A stretch of 62,976 bases of DNA from Calditrichota bacterium (GCA_013150955.1 JAADJD010000055.1:33677-96652), one strand, 5' to 3'. Counted from the stretch's first letter, positions 26,443 through 35,885 are shown. The notes: a model not told the origin generated them from the letters alone. Program-made: numbers and translations.

Positions 26443-27816
26443 TCACGCCTGCTCGCTTTCCCGAAGTCCGAATTTTTTAATTAGCCGGTGGATGGTTCGC
26501 CGATCCAGGCCACATGCCCTGGCCGTCTGGCTAATGTTCCACCCATGTCGATCCAGCTGATATTTCAGGTACTCCCGCTCAAAAGTGGCCAGCACCTGCT
26601 CTTTGGCCTCTTTGTAAGACAGATTCTCCCAGTGGCGCTTAAATCGGTGATAGCCGGATTGGCCGAGATACGCCGGCAAATCCACGGCACGGATCACCGG
26701 CGGATTGGCCAGGTAATAGGTGCGCTCGATCACGTTTTGCAATTCACGAACGTTTCCCGGCCATTCATAATGTTTGATGCGCTCCATGGCCTCGGGCTCA
26801 ATCCGGGTAATCTGGCGATTGTACTTCTGGTTCAACTGGTGCAGAAAATGTTCCACCAGAATGGGAATATCCTCTTTCCGTTCCCGCAGTGGGGGAATCT
26901 GGATTTGAATGGTGTTGATTCGGAAGAAAAAATCCTCCCGCAGCAGGCCAGCTTCCAGCAGCTCTTCCGGCTGACGGTTGGTCGCCGAAATGACCCGGAT
27001 GTCCACCGGAATTTCCTGGCTCCCTCCCACCCGACGAATCTTGCGATCCTCCAGCATGCGCAACAATTTCACCTGCATGGATTGCGGCATCTCGCATACT
27101 TCATCCAGAAACAGGGTACCGCCGTTAGCCAGTTCGACCAATCCCGGCTTGGACTGAAACGCCCCGGTAAAGGCCCCTTTTTCGTAACCAAACAGTTCGC
27201 TTTCAAACAGGGTTTCCGGTAACGCCCCACAATTGATGGGAATAAGGGGACGATTTCGCCGCAGAGAATTTTTGTGAATGCTGCGGGCGATTAACTCCTT
27301 GCCCACACCGCTCTCTCCCACTATCAGCACGTTGGCATTTCCCGGTGCAATTTTGCGAATCATTTCAAAGATGGCCTGCATGGCCGGGCTCTTCCCCACC
27401 ATCCCGTCAAATTCATGCCCCTGGATCCGTGCTTCCAGGATGGGTGCCACCTGTTGGAGCGCTTCCTCAATGGCACGGATCAGCTTTTTGGATGGAAATG
27501 GCTTCTCGATAAAATCGTAAGCCCCCTGCTTGACGGCCTCCACCCCGCGTTCCAGCGTGCCATAGCCGGTCACCATGATCACCGGCAGGTGGGGATGAGC
27601 CTGTTTTACCCGCTTCAGGAATTGCATGCCGTCCATGCCGGGCATTTTCAGGTCGCATATCACCAGTGCAAAATCATTTGGCCGCGAAAGCAATTCCAAT
27701 CCCCTGCGGGCACTGGTCACGGCCGTCACCCGATAACCAGCCCGTTCCAGAATCTTGGCATAACTTTCCAGCATCTCCTGCTCATCATCGATGACTAACA
27801 GGTCAACATTTTTCAT
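26443..27816 (-). CDS. NtrC-family sigma-54-dependent response regulator
   Basis: The 457-residue protein has a receiver domain (1-120; DDE near residue 10, phosphoacceptor in LVICDLKMPGMDG, Lys in EKPF), a sigma-54 AAA+ domain with Walker A GESGVGKE, the GAFTGA loop that contacts sigma-54 and FLDEVCEMP, and a Fis-type helix-turn-helix at the C-terminus (NISQTARACGLDRRTIHRL). The ATG at 27816 has GGAGG six bases upstream and overlaps the kinase gene by 14 bp, so the pair is translationally coupled. It should activate sigma-54 promoters in response to the kinase; no obvious -24/-12 promoter was found by eye in this window. Confidence 0.95.
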   Translation of the reverse strand: MKNVDLLVIDDEQEMLESYAKILERAGYRVTAVTSARRGLELLSRPNDFALVICDLKMPGMDGMQFLKRVKQAHPHLPVIMVTGYGTLERGVEAVKQGAYDFIEKPFPSKKLIRAIEEALQQVAPILEARIQGHEFDGMVGKSPAMQAIFEMIRKIAPGNANVLIVGESGVGKELIARSIHKNSLRRNRPLIPINCGALPETLFESELFGYEKGAFTGAFQSKPGLVELANGGTLFLDEVCEMPQSMQVKLLRMLEDRKIRRVGGSQEIPVDIRVISATNRQPEELLEAGLLREDFFFRINTIQIQIPPLRERKEDIPILVEHFLHQLNQKYNRQITRIEPEAMERIKHYEWPGNVRELQNVIERTYYLANPPVIRAVDLPAYLGQSGYHRFKRHWENLSYKEAKEQVLATFEREYLKYQLDRHGWNISQTARACGLDRRTIHRLIKKFGLRESEQA

Positions 27817-29308
27817 GAGTGGCCTCCAATTCGACAACAAAAGTTGCACCCTGCGACGCATCTTTCAGATATATGCGCCCATTGTGATGTTCCACAATGT
27901 TTTTGGCGATGAACAATCCCAGCCCCGTCCCTTCGCCATTGCGCCGGGTGGTAAAAAACGGGGAGAAAATTTTATCGCGAAATTCCTCCGGCACACCCGG
28001 CCCATTATCGCAAATGATCACCCGATGAACATCGCTGCCGGACTCCAGCACCACCGTGATCTGACCGCTCTCTCGCTCCACTGCATGAAGCGCGTTGGTG
28101 ATCAGATTGCAGAATACCTGTTCCAGCTGGGCGGCATTTCCCAGCAGACAGGCCGGTTCCCGCGGTGGCTGAAATTCCACCCGCACCCGTTTTTGGTGAA
28201 ACAGCGGTTCCAGAACTTTCAGGGATTGTTGAATGATTCTTCCTAACTCGCAGGGTTCAAAGGTTCGCGGCCGTTTGCGCGCATAGTGCAGAATGGAACG
28301 GGTGGTATCGGCAATCTTCTGGGTTTGATGAATGATCATGTCCAGGTCTTGGGAGAATTGCCGATCGGCCAGTTGGTCTTCCAGCTCCCCTTTCAGGTAT
28401 TCGGCGCGGGTGAGAATGATGCTGGCGGGATTGTTTACCTCGTGGGCAATTTCGGCGGCAATTTCGCCCAGGGTGACCAACCGATCTGCCCGCTCGATTT
28501 TTTCGCGCAACAGGTTTTCCTCGCGCTCGCGAGCTGCCTTCAACCGTTCCACCATGGTGTTGAATTTTTGTGCCAGCATGGCCAGCTCGTGCCGACCGGG
28601 CATGCGCACCTGCACCTGAAAATCCCCTTCTGCCAGGCGATCAAATCCCTGGATAATGCGCTTCAGGCGGGTCTCGATCTGACCGTGATACATAAAATTC
28701 AGCACCAGCCACAAGACCACCACGCTAATACCGGTGCTAAAAATGGTCAGGCGCTTGGCGGTTAAATACATTTGCTCCGATTGGGACAATATCACGTGCA
28801 AATCCATAATGGCAATCAGCTCGCCGCGATTTTTATGGCAGGGGGTGCACTCCTCCTGAATGTAGATGCCGTGGTGGTGCGAGTAGGTGTGGCCGCGGGT
28901 GTAATAGGCCTCTTTCACGTCAATCTTATCGCGATCCACCAGAACATCCCGTGAGAGATCTTGAATTTTGCGGTAGATTTCGGTGGAATCCGAGGAAAAG
29001 ATGATGGTGCCATCCATCCGGTAAATGCGCACCGAACGAATGGTGGGCTCCAGAGAAATCAATTCCAGATTTTTTTGAATCGCCTGGCGATTGTTCTGCA
29101 GCATGCCGGCGTAAATGGCCTGGTACACTACCTGGCTGGTGGTTTCCAGCATGTTGATGGTAAACTCCTGGTAATTCGCGTCCAGGATGTGGATGAGCAG
29201 GATCATGGGGCCACCAACCACGATTAGCAGCGCCAGGGTGATGAGCACCATGAGGCGAAATTTCAGGGAGTGCATAAATGCCCCAAAGTGCGGACGGTTG
29301 GTGTTCAT
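27803..29308 (-). CDS. Sensor histidine kinase with periplasmic heme c-binding motif
   Basis: The 501-residue membrane kinase has helix 1 (about 18-42), a periplasmic sensor domain, helix 2 (about 187-207), a HAMP domain (208-262), HisKA with phosphoacceptor His289 (EIAHEVNNP) and HATPase motifs ([21 protein letters not shown]). The sensor domain contains CTPCH at 154-158, a covalent heme c attachment motif, and a nearby histidine run (HTYSHHHG) that could supply a distal ligand. Periplasmic heme c sensors of this layout are known among redox- or gas-sensing proteins in Geobacter-type bacteria. It pairs with the NtrC-type regulator downstream. The ATG at 29308 is favoured by upstream GGGGTGG; an ATG at 29275 is possible. 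Confidence 0.93.
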   Translation of the reverse strand: MNTNRPHFGAFMHSLKFRLMVLITLALLIVVGGPMILLIHILDANYQEFTINMLETTSQVVYQAIYAGMLQNNRQAIQKNLELISLEPTIRSVRIYRMDGTIIFSSDSTEIYRKIQDLSRDVLVDRDKIDVKEAYYTRGHTYSHHHGIYIQEECTPCHKNRGELIAIMDLHVILSQSEQMYLTAKRLTIFSTGISVVVLWLVLNFMYHGQIETRLKRIIQGFDRLAEGDFQVQVRMPGRHELAMLAQKFNTMVERLKAAREREENLLREKIERADRLVTLGEIAAEIAHEVNNPASIILTRAEYLKGELEDQLADRQFSQDLDMIIHQTQKIADTTRSILHYARKRPRTFEPCELGRIIQQSLKVLEPLFHQKRVRVEFQPPREPACLLGNAAQLEQVFCNLITNALHAVERESGQITVVLESGSDVHRVIICDNGPGVPEEFRDKIFSPFFTTRRNGEGTGLGLFIAKNIVEHHNGRIYLKDASQGATFVVELEATHEKC

Positions 29309-29429
29309 GGCAACCACCCCGATGTTTTATCGGGTGTTTTTTAACTACTGGAATTTATGAAAGAGGGAACGAGAAAAGAAAGTCCCATTTGAGAAAAATG
29401 GCACATGGATGGGAATGGGCGTCCAATGT

Positions 29430-30785
29430 GGTTGAGGGAGGCGTTAGCGCCACGCAAGTGGTGTGGGGAGGAAGGGAACATCCCGATAATCCCATCCGTT
29501 GCCTGAAAGGCAGCGATAAAATATTGTGCCCTTACAGGGCGAGATAAACCATGAACGGATGTCGCCTCTTTTCCCAGGGGTGCTACCCCTGGCTATCATA
29601 TTTTGCCCCTTCGGGGTGGGTTGCCCGAAGGGCAACCATACGGTAGCCCCACGCTTTGCGTGGGGGGAGGAAGGGAACATACCAACAATCCCACCTGCTG
29701 CCTGAAGGGCAGCGATAAAATATTGTGCCCCTTCAGGGCGAGATAAAACATGAACGGAGGTTGCCACTTTTCCCAGGGGTGTTACCCCTGGCTACCATAT
29801 TTTGCCCCTTCGGGGCGGGTTGCATGAACGCTGGATTTCCCCAATCCCGGAGCGATGCCCCGGGCTAACCTATTTTGCCCTTTCAGGGCGCAATAAAATA
29901 TGAATGGTGCTCTCAAAATTCCCAGGGGCGTTACCCCTGGCTATCATATTTTGCCCCTTCGGGGCGGGTTGCCCGAAGGGCAACCATACGTTAGCCCCAC
30001 GCAACGCGTGGGGGGGGACATGAAATGCCCCAATATTTTTCAACCCCGTTGCCTGAAGGGCAGCGATAAAATATTGTGCCCCTTCAGGGCGAGATAAACC
30101 ACGCACGAAGGTCGCCTTCTCTCGCAGGGGTGTTACCCCTGGCTATCATATTTTGCCCCTTCGGGGCGTGTTGCCTGAAGGGCAACCATACGGTAGCCCC
30201 ACGCTTTGCGTGGTGGGGACATGAAATGCCCCAATATTTTTCAACCCCGTTGCCTGAAGGGCAGCGATAAAATATTTTGCCCTTACGGGGCGGAATGTAT
30301 GAACATTGGATTTCCCCACATCCCGGGGCGATGCCCCGGGCTAATCTATTTTGCCCTTTCAGGGCGGAACAACGGAGGTCGCCTATTTCCTCAGGGGTGA
30401 TACCCCTGTTAACCGTATTGCACCACCATGTGGCGGGTTGCCCGAAGGGCAACCATATTGTAGCCCCACGCAACGCGTGGGGAGAGGAAGGGAACATCCC
30501 GACAATCCCACCTGCTGCCTGAAGGGCAGCGATAAAATATTGTGCCCTTACAGGGCGGAATAAAAACACGAACGGAGGTTGCCTCTTTTCCCAGGGGTGT
30601 TCCCCCTGGCTACCGTATTGTGCCCCTTTGGGGCGGAATGCATGAACATTGGATTTTCCCATATCCCGGGGCGGCGCCACGGGCTATCCCATTCTGCCCA
30701 TTCGGGGCGGAATACCATGATTGGCGGTCTTTCCACATCCCGGGGTGATACCCTGGTTATCCTATTTTGCCCCTTCGGGGCGGTG
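29430..30785 (+). repeat. Palindrome-mosaic array 1
   Basis: About 1.35 kb of GC-rich hairpin modules in a fixed order. Recognisable palindromes are GCTGCCTGAAGGGCAGC, GCCCTTACAGGGC, CCCGGGGCGATGCCCCGGG, GCCCTTTCAGGGC, CCAGGGGTGTTACCCCTGG, GCCCCTTCGGGGC, TTGCCCGAAGGGCAA and CCCCACGCAACGCGTGGGG. Pairs of hairpins are joined by about 12-nt linkers such as CTACCATATTTT or GATAAAATATTGT; longer constant spacers (ATGAACGGAGGTCGCC; GGAACATCCCGATAAT) separate the pairs. The GCGATAAAATATT marker recurs near 29513, 29712, 30063, 30264 and 30529, giving uneven periods of about 200, 350, 200 and 265 bp as modules drop out. Open frames within it, including one of 198 codons at 30084-30680, are repeat by-products. 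Confidence 0.92.
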
Positions 30786-30870
30786 TGCGTGCGGAACACA
30801 TTTTCATCCCGATATCATCAAATGCATTTTAAAATTTTTGTACGGGTGAATTCGCGTAATTCGTAGACCA
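30786..30870 (-). repeat. Half copy of family B element abutting array 1
   Basis: Directly after the last array palindrome the sequence becomes GGAACACATTTTCATCCCGA, then TGCATTTTAAAATTTTTG and GAATTCGCGTAATTCGTAG, which are the core and right end of a reverse family B element. Its left half is missing where the array begins. Confidence 0.7.
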
Positions 30871-30885
30871 GAACAAAACCCGGCA

Positions 30886-30921
30886 TAAAAATACCGGGAT
30901 CCATTTCCCGGATCCCGGTAT
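30886..30921 (-). terminator. Rho-independent terminator of the octaheme cytochrome gene
   Basis: A perfect 12-bp stem (ATACCGGGATCC, 30891-30902, pairing with 30910-30921) has a 7-nt loop and, on the minus strand, is followed by a TTTTT run (plus-strand A residues at 30887-30891). It lies 29 bp past the stop of the cytochrome gene. Confidence 0.85.
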
Positions 30922-30949
30922 ACTCCGATCCATTGTGGAAGGCATGGGC

Positions 30950-32413
30950 TTATCTCATCAACACCATCTTCCGGGAGAAAATCTGCTTCTCCGCCTCCAG
31001 ACGGTAAAAATAAATCCCACTGGGCAAATCGTTTGCATAAAACGTGACCCGATGCTTTCCTGGCGCCAACACGCCATTGGCCAGCACCGCAATTTCCTGT
31101 CCCACGGTATTGTAAACCGCCAGCTTCACCCGTGTGGTTCGTGGCAGGTGAAATTCAATGGTGGTGGTGGGATTAAACGGATTGGGATAATTCTGTAAGA
31201 GAGCAAAATCGACCGGAATTTCGATCGGCGATTCCGGGATGCCCACCAGACCATTGGTGTGAATGTCGAGAGCAAATCCGGCCGCCCATTCCACCGTCTT
31301 ATCCTGATGGCAGGGCAGACAGACAAAATCCAGCGTTACCGCACCATATCCATTGTCATCCAGGCGGACGTACTTCCCATCGGGAGTGAACATGGAGTCG
31401 CGTCCCACAGCGCGGGTGTCGATCTTCCACAGATGGGTGGCCACGTCACCCTTCCACCCATTGCCCAGCTGGGCACCGAGAGCCGATTTGCTGGCGTTTG
31501 GCATGTGGCAATCGGTACATTCCGCAGCATGCGGGGAACCATCCTGAAAGGTGATCTGTTTGTTGGGATGACAATTCTCGCATTCCAGTTTAATGCCGGA
31601 CAGCGGGTTGCCATTATTATCGGTACCGGCGGCATCGGGATATCGCAACGCCACATGGGTATTATGACAGGTTGCACAGGTCAATCCCATGGTGTTATGC
31701 TTGGAGGCCTGCATTTCGTTGTACTGTTCATGATGGCGGATGAATCCACCTTTGGCCGGAATCATATTCGTTTTGCTTCCCCGGGAATGACAATCGCCGC
31801 AGCGATGGTAGCGCAGGCTATCCGCCTGAATGGGGGGATGGGTGGTGGCGCTTGCCATATGATCACTGGCCGGGCCATGGCACCCCTCGCAACGAATTCC
31901 CGGCTCGGCAAATGTGCCCAGATCCGGGGTTATCTCGTTCCAGGAACCAGTGGGCTCGGGGCCAGTGGTGTGACATTTAAAACAATTGTAATTGTACGCC
32001 TTGGCCTCACCCTTGTGATAGGGCACCCATTGGGTTTCTCCACTTCCCCAGAGGTTGTACTGCGCCGAATCGTTGGCGGTAAAAATATAGCCATTCTTTT
32101 TAACAAAACGCGCCTTCCAGCCGAATCCACCAATGACGTAGGAAAGCGAATCCCAGGTCATACCATGGGGCGGTTCGGGAACCCCGGGACTGGTGTTGGT
32201 TGGATACACCGGCGGTGCCCCGGAAACCGGGTTCAATTTGAAAGGATGACCGGTCTTCATATACTCCTCGTAAATATTATAACCCGCCTGGGTCACGTCT
32301 GCCGAACCATGACAGGACATACAGGCATCCGATCCCACATAGTTCTGCGCCTGCAGCACCAGCGGTACCAGAAAGATCAGGAGTAAAACAGGTAGTCCAT
32401 AGAAACGTTTCAT
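30950..32413 (-). CDS. Secreted octaheme c-type cytochrome with type IX-style sorting domain
   Basis: The 487-residue protein has a signal peptide (about residues 1-22) and eight CxxCH heme motifs: CMSCH, CFKCH, CEGCH, CGDCH, CATCH, CENCH, CTDCH and CLPCH. After about residue 390 a C-terminal module starts NYPNPFNPTTTIEF and continues to GIYFYRLEAEKQIFSRKMVL, the Por secretion (type IX) sorting domain. The heme region resembles cytochrome c554/NrfB-like multiheme modules. Export across the outer membrane and a role in surface electron transfer or reduction of an extracellular acceptor are likely but inferred. Three start codons lie in tandem (GTG ATG ATG); the last (32413) has AAGGAGGA at optimal spacing. 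It starts 2 bp after the upstream receiver gene. Confidence 0.93.
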   Translation of the reverse strand: MKRFYGLPVLLLIFLVPLVLQAQNYVGSDACMSCHGSADVTQAGYNIYEEYMKTGHPFKLNPVSGAPPVYPTNTSPGVPEPPHGMTWDSLSYVIGGFGWKARFVKKNGYIFTANDSAQYNLWGSGETQWVPYHKGEAKAYNYNCFKCHTTGPEPTGSWNEITPDLGTFAEPGIRCEGCHGPASDHMASATTHPPIQADSLRYHRCGDCHSRGSKTNMIPAKGGFIRHHEQYNEMQASKHNTMGLTCATCHNTHVALRYPDAAGTDNNGNPLSGIKLECENCHPNKQITFQDGSPHAAECTDCHMPNASKSALGAQLGNGWKGDVATHLWKIDTRAVGRDSMFTPDGKYVRLDDNGYGAVTLDFVCLPCHQDKTVEWAAGFALDIHTNGLVGIPESPIEIPVDFALLQNYPNPFNPTTTIEFHLPRTTRVKLAVYNTVGQEIAVLANGVLAPGKHRVTFYANDLPSGIYFYRLEAEKQIFSRKMVLMR

Positions 32414-32415
32414 CA

Positions 32416-32790
32416 TCACTCCTCCTTTTTTGGTTTAAGAAACGATTGCACCATCTCCACCAGGTTTTTGATGGAAATCGGTTTGATAAAATAATTCACG
32501 TCCCCCATGGAGATGACTTCCGCGCAGTGCTTTAATTGATTGGGGGACAAAACCAGCAGCAATTTCACCTCGCTATTCAAAGAGCGCAGGATCCGCACCA
32601 GCTGGCTTAACGATTCTTTCAACAAATCCACATCCAGAATCACCAGCTGGGCGTAAGACCGGGTGTATTTCTCAAGAAAGTCCATACTCTGGTGACAGGT
32701 TTCGATGGTCAGGTGCATGTTTGTTAGTTCCTCCTCCACGTAATCCATTTCCCAATCATCCCGTCTGGCTAAAATCATCACCCGTTTCAT
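32416..32790 (-). CDS. Single-domain response regulator (receiver only)
   Basis: The 124-residue protein is a stand-alone CheY-like receiver. It has an acidic pair at RRDDWE, the phosphoacceptor Asp in LVILDVDLL near residue 53, LLVLSPNQ at the position of the usual T/S, and the conserved Lys in YFIKPIS near residue 104. There is no output domain. Only 2 bp separate its stop from the start of the octaheme cytochrome gene, so the two are co-transcribed and probably translationally coupled, an unusual pairing. It may be phosphorylated by the orphan-output hybrid kinase or the heme c kinase in this window; that is speculation. Confidence 0.85.
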   Translation of the reverse strand: MKRVMILARRDDWEMDYVEEELTNMHLTIETCHQSMDFLEKYTRSYAQLVILDVDLLKESLSQLVRILRSLNSEVKLLLVLSPNQLKHCAEVISMGDVNYFIKPISIKNLVEMVQSFLKPKKEE

Positions 32791-33099
32791 GTGCCGCCAC
32801 TTGGTTTATTCAAAAGAGATGCAAGCGCAGTGCCGGAACAAAAAGATTGTGCTAATCAATTGATAATAAAGGAGTTAACGATTTCCCCTGGAAGGCCAGA
32901 TCCTGCTTCATCTGGGGCACGAATGTCCCATTCACACGTAATGCATTGAAAATAAAAGGGATAGACATGTGGCCTGTGTGTCGCAGGTGGGGCAGGATTG
33001 TCTCACCCACTCCCCTCATCATTTCGGGAGCCAATTGGCGGGCATCAGAATTGGATATCGATGCTCTTCTCCCTCTTTCAAACCGGTGAATAAACCCTG

Positions 33100-33545
33100 A
33101 TAATACGTTAAACCCAAATATGGTAAACCACGAATTACGCGAATGGAACCAAAAAATATCAATTAAATCGCGAATAACCCTCGAAACATATTTTTATACA
33201 GATAAAATCCATCGTATTTTATTATTTTTTTACCCGTTGTGCTAATTCAGGATAAAGCAGGTATTTAGAAAAACCGTTAAGACGGTTAAGAATCAATCGG
33301 TTACGTCATCTATTCTCCTGGCTGAAGCCAGGAGTTAATCGAAATTCTCATTCATTAACACCCAGATTTATCTGGGTGGACAACTCCTATAGTAACAATA
33401 AATTATAGAACCGTTTTAACGGTTTGGGTTGTCTAATTCGCAAAACGGGTTAATTTTATTTGTGTTAATTCGTGCAATTCGTGGTATAAAGCATAATCTG
33501 GGTTTATTTGTGTTCACTCGTGTGATTCGTAGGCTCCTGCAAATT
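33100..33545 (-). repeat. Family B element interrupted by another palindrome cluster
   Basis: A reverse family B copy starts TAAACCCAAATATGGTAAAC near 33110 and runs through TTTTATTATTTTTTTACCC near 33235. Its expected right end reappears only after about 33450 (TTAATTCGTGCAATTCGTGG, GCATAATCTGGG, then ATTCGTAGGCTCCTGC). Between them lies an unrelated hairpin cluster. The preceding stretch 32791-33100 shows no gene or recognisable repeat. Confidence 0.72.
33265..33440. repeat. AT-richer palindrome cluster (family C)
   Basis: Four palindromes follow one another: AACCGTTAAGACGGTT, CTCCTGGCTGAAGCCAGGAG, CACCCAGATTTATCTGGGTG and AACCGTTTTAACGGTT. They are separated by AT-rich linkers. The layout parallels the large GC-rich arrays, but the sequences are different and there is only one copy here. 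It sits inside a family B element. Confidence 0.8.
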
Positions 33546-33582
33546 CCGGGTTAAAAGTTGTGGTTATCCACATCACCGGCGC

Positions 33583-34743
33583 TTATTTCGGTCGACTTCC
33601 CCACTGGAATTTTTGAAACTGTCCCAGCAACCCAAAATACACCACATAAGGCACGTGAAGGATAAACGCCAGCGGGAAATACTTTAGAATCGCGCAGCTG
33701 GAAAATCGACGGCAGGCTGAGTATAGAAACCGCCATTCTCCCATCCCTTTTAAAAATATTGCCAGCAAAAGTGGCCAGAGGGGCTGGCCGGAAATTACCG
33801 CAAAGGGAGTGCCCAGAAATAACAGGACGTTCAAGAAGTAATAACCAATAAGAATGGCGGTGACTTTTGCGGGATAGTAAAAACCCTTGGATGCATACCG
33901 CAATCGCTGATGATAAAATTGGGTGAAAGAGCCGGGTGGAAAATTCCAGACAAATGTTTCTGGATCGACGGCGTAGCGAATCTTCCACCGGGTCTCATCG
34001 CGCACCCGCTGAAGGAACAGGTCATCATCGCCAGTATGAATGTGGCGAAATGGGCCAAAACCATTCAGTTGCAGGAAAACCCGTCGCCGATAGGCCAGAT
34101 TGGTTCCCACACAGGTTACCGGATATCCCAGACCAGTGGTGGCTGCGGCAACAGCAGCGTGCGAAAAATATTCCAGTGCCAGTATTTTGTGAATCCATCG
34201 ATGAAACGGTGCACGCGTGGTGTAAGGGGCATATCCCAATACCATCCCGGTTTCCCGGGAAAACAATCTTACCATTCCTCTCGCCCATTGCTTGCCGGGT
34301 CGCCCATCGGCATCGGTCAATAAAATAATTTCACCATTGGCCTGGCGAATGGCCCGATCAATGGCCCGCTTTTTGGGTGCAAACTGCGGGTGCAGATCAT
34401 CGATGTGGATCACCTGCAATCGGGGATGCTGACGCGCCAGCTCATCCAGTGCCTCGCCGGTACCGTCTGTGGAACGATCGTCCACGGCGATGATTTCCAG
34501 TTTCTCCCGGGGGTAATCCTGCTGGAGCAGATGACGCAAACAGGCCTCCACATGGCGGCGCTCGTTGTGAAAACTAACAACGATGGAAACGGAGGGCAAT
34601 TCCGGGGAATCGGGATAAACCAGGCGCTTAAACCCGCGCTTCAGGGCTATCAGGCCGGCACCATAAAAAATGGTCAGCACCAGCACCATCATTTGTAAAG
34701 GATAATGCATCCACAGGTGCAGAATGGTTGGAAGATCAATCAT
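33583..34743 (-). CDS. Membrane-associated family 2 glycosyltransferase (second copy)
   Basis: The 386-residue paralogue of the GT2 protein at 22817 has an N-terminal helix (LQMMVLVLTIFYGAGLIAL), the GT-A motifs IVVSFHNERRHV, IAVDDRSTDGTG and TDADGRP, an acceptor motif TGDDDLFLQRV, QRLRYASKG, and C-terminal helices. Its ATG overlaps the stop of the radical SAM gene as ATGA. The pair repeats the GT2 plus radical SAM association of the 22.8-26.1 kb cluster in the opposite gene order and without the flippase-like or Wzi-like genes. The product glycan is unknown. Confidence 0.88.
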   Translation of the reverse strand: MIDLPTILHLWMHYPLQMMVLVLTIFYGAGLIALKRGFKRLVYPDSPELPSVSIVVSFHNERRHVEACLRHLLQQDYPREKLEIIAVDDRSTDGTGEALDELARQHPRLQVIHIDDLHPQFAPKKRAIDRAIRQANGEIILLTDADGRPGKQWARGMVRLFSRETGMVLGYAPYTTRAPFHRWIHKILALEYFSHAAVAAATTGLGYPVTCVGTNLAYRRRVFLQLNGFGPFRHIHTGDDDLFLQRVRDETRWKIRYAVDPETFVWNFPPGSFTQFYHQRLRYASKGFYYPAKVTAILIGYYFLNVLLFLGTPFAVISGQPLWPLLLAIFLKGMGEWRFLYSACRRFSSCAILKYFPLAFILHVPYVVYFGLLGQFQKFQWGSRPK

Positions 34744-35885
34744 TCTTTCTCAGGGGTCAGTTGGGTCACGGTTTCCAGATTGTGAGAAGCCGCTGGTTGC
34801 GAAGCGGATCGTGCCATCCAGCGCTGCCATAACCGGTCGGGAAGAAAACTGCCAAATCCCTGATTACAATTGCGACAGATGTCGATGCTCTGTCGATCGC
34901 GTAAATGCTGCTGGCGAAATGCCTGTAATTGTGGGCCTTTCCAGATTGCCCGGAAGTCCGCCACCGAATGGATGTTACCCACCACATACTTCCCGTTTTT
35001 ATCGAAACAACAGGGAACGATAGTTCCATCCCAGTTCATGAGAGTGGACAGCCACAGGCGGGGGCAATTTTGCTTTTCGGACACACCTTTTACCACCAAT
35101 TCCCCATTGCGGATTTCATACCGGCGGAAGGCTTCTTCATCAGGCAGCCAGAATCGGGCTTCTTCCATGGAGTGTACTTCAATATTTTTCACCAGAAACC
35201 GATCGACCCCCAGTTCCTCTGCCAGTCGCTTCATGGCCGGGATCTCGTGCTCGTTGTGCTTCATGACCAGAAACTGGATGGCCACATTCGGAGTACGGGA
35301 ACCCAGGCGGCGGCGCGTCTCCATGAGCAGTCGCGTTCCTTCAATCACTCGCTGGAGATCCCCACCAACGCGATAGTGCGCATAAGAACTCTGCGTAACC
35401 CCATCAATGGAGATGATCATGGAGTCCAGTCCGCTTTCGATGGTTTTTTCCACATTGGCCGGGGTAAAAAAATGGCCGTTGGTACTGGTGGTGACGTAAA
35501 TGCCCTTCCGTTTTGCCAGTCGAACAAAGTCAAAAAAATGTTTGTTCATGTAGGGTTCGCCCTGATGGTAAATCAGCAGGAAAAAAATATAATCCCCCAG
35601 CAATTCCATTAGATGCTCAAACGTCTCCGGGGATAGCCGTCCCACCGGTCGCTCCATCTCCCCCGCACCGGTGGTGCAAAGTGGACAACGCAGATTGCAC
35701 TGATTGGTTGGCTCGATGGTCAGCACGGGAGGGATGCCCCAGACCACCGGCTTTTTAATGAGCGAGGAGACCAGCAACGCAGCACTGGCTTTGATTAAAT
35801 TGACCAACCGCTTTGGTCTAAGCAAGGCGCGGATGAGACGTCCGGGTAAAATTTCATTCCACTGGATGGCCTTCGCAATTTCCAT
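34740..35885 (-). CDS. Radical SAM/SPASM-domain enzyme (second copy)
   Basis: The roughly 381-residue protein carries CNLRCPLC, YHQGEPYMNK, STNGHFFTP, SIDGVTQSSYAHYRVGG and a C-terminal SPASM region with CPRLW, VPCCFDKNG and CRNC. It aligns along its length with the enzyme at 24948-26072, including the VVWGIPPVLTIEPTNQC lead-in. The start is uncertain: the ATG at 35885 has AGGGGA upstream and gives an N-terminus comparable to its paralogue, while the frame stays open to an ATG at 35975. Substrate unknown; co-translation with a GT2 enzyme suggests action on a glycan or glycolipid. Confidence 0.86.
   Translation of the reverse strand: MEIAKAIQWNEILPGRLIRALLRPKRLVNLIKASAALLVSSLIKKPVVWGIPPVLTIEPTNQCNLRCPLCTTGAGEMERPVGRLSPETFEHLMELLGDYIFFLLIYHQGEPYMNKHFFDFVRLAKRKGIYVTTSTNGHFFTPANVEKTIESGLDSMIISIDGVTQSSYAHYRVGGDLQRVIEGTRLLMETRRRLGSRTPNVAIQFLVMKHNEHEIPAMKRLAEELGVDRFLVKNIEVHSMEEARFWLPDEEAFRRYEIRNGELVVKGVSEKQNCPRLWLSTLMNWDGTIVPCCFDKNGKYVVGNIHSVADFRAIWKGPQLQAFRQQHLRDRQSIDICRNCNQGFGSFLPDRLWQRWMARSASQPAASHNLETVTQLTPEKE

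Noticed and set aside
29430-30785. CRISPR array
   Set aside because: There are no constant direct repeats of 23-47 bp with unique spacers; both the palindromes and the spacers repeat, the periods are uneven and no cas gene is present.
31259-32386. 375-codon open frame antisense to the octaheme cytochrome
   Set aside because: It is a shadow of a gene with clear heme motifs and a terminator in the other direction.
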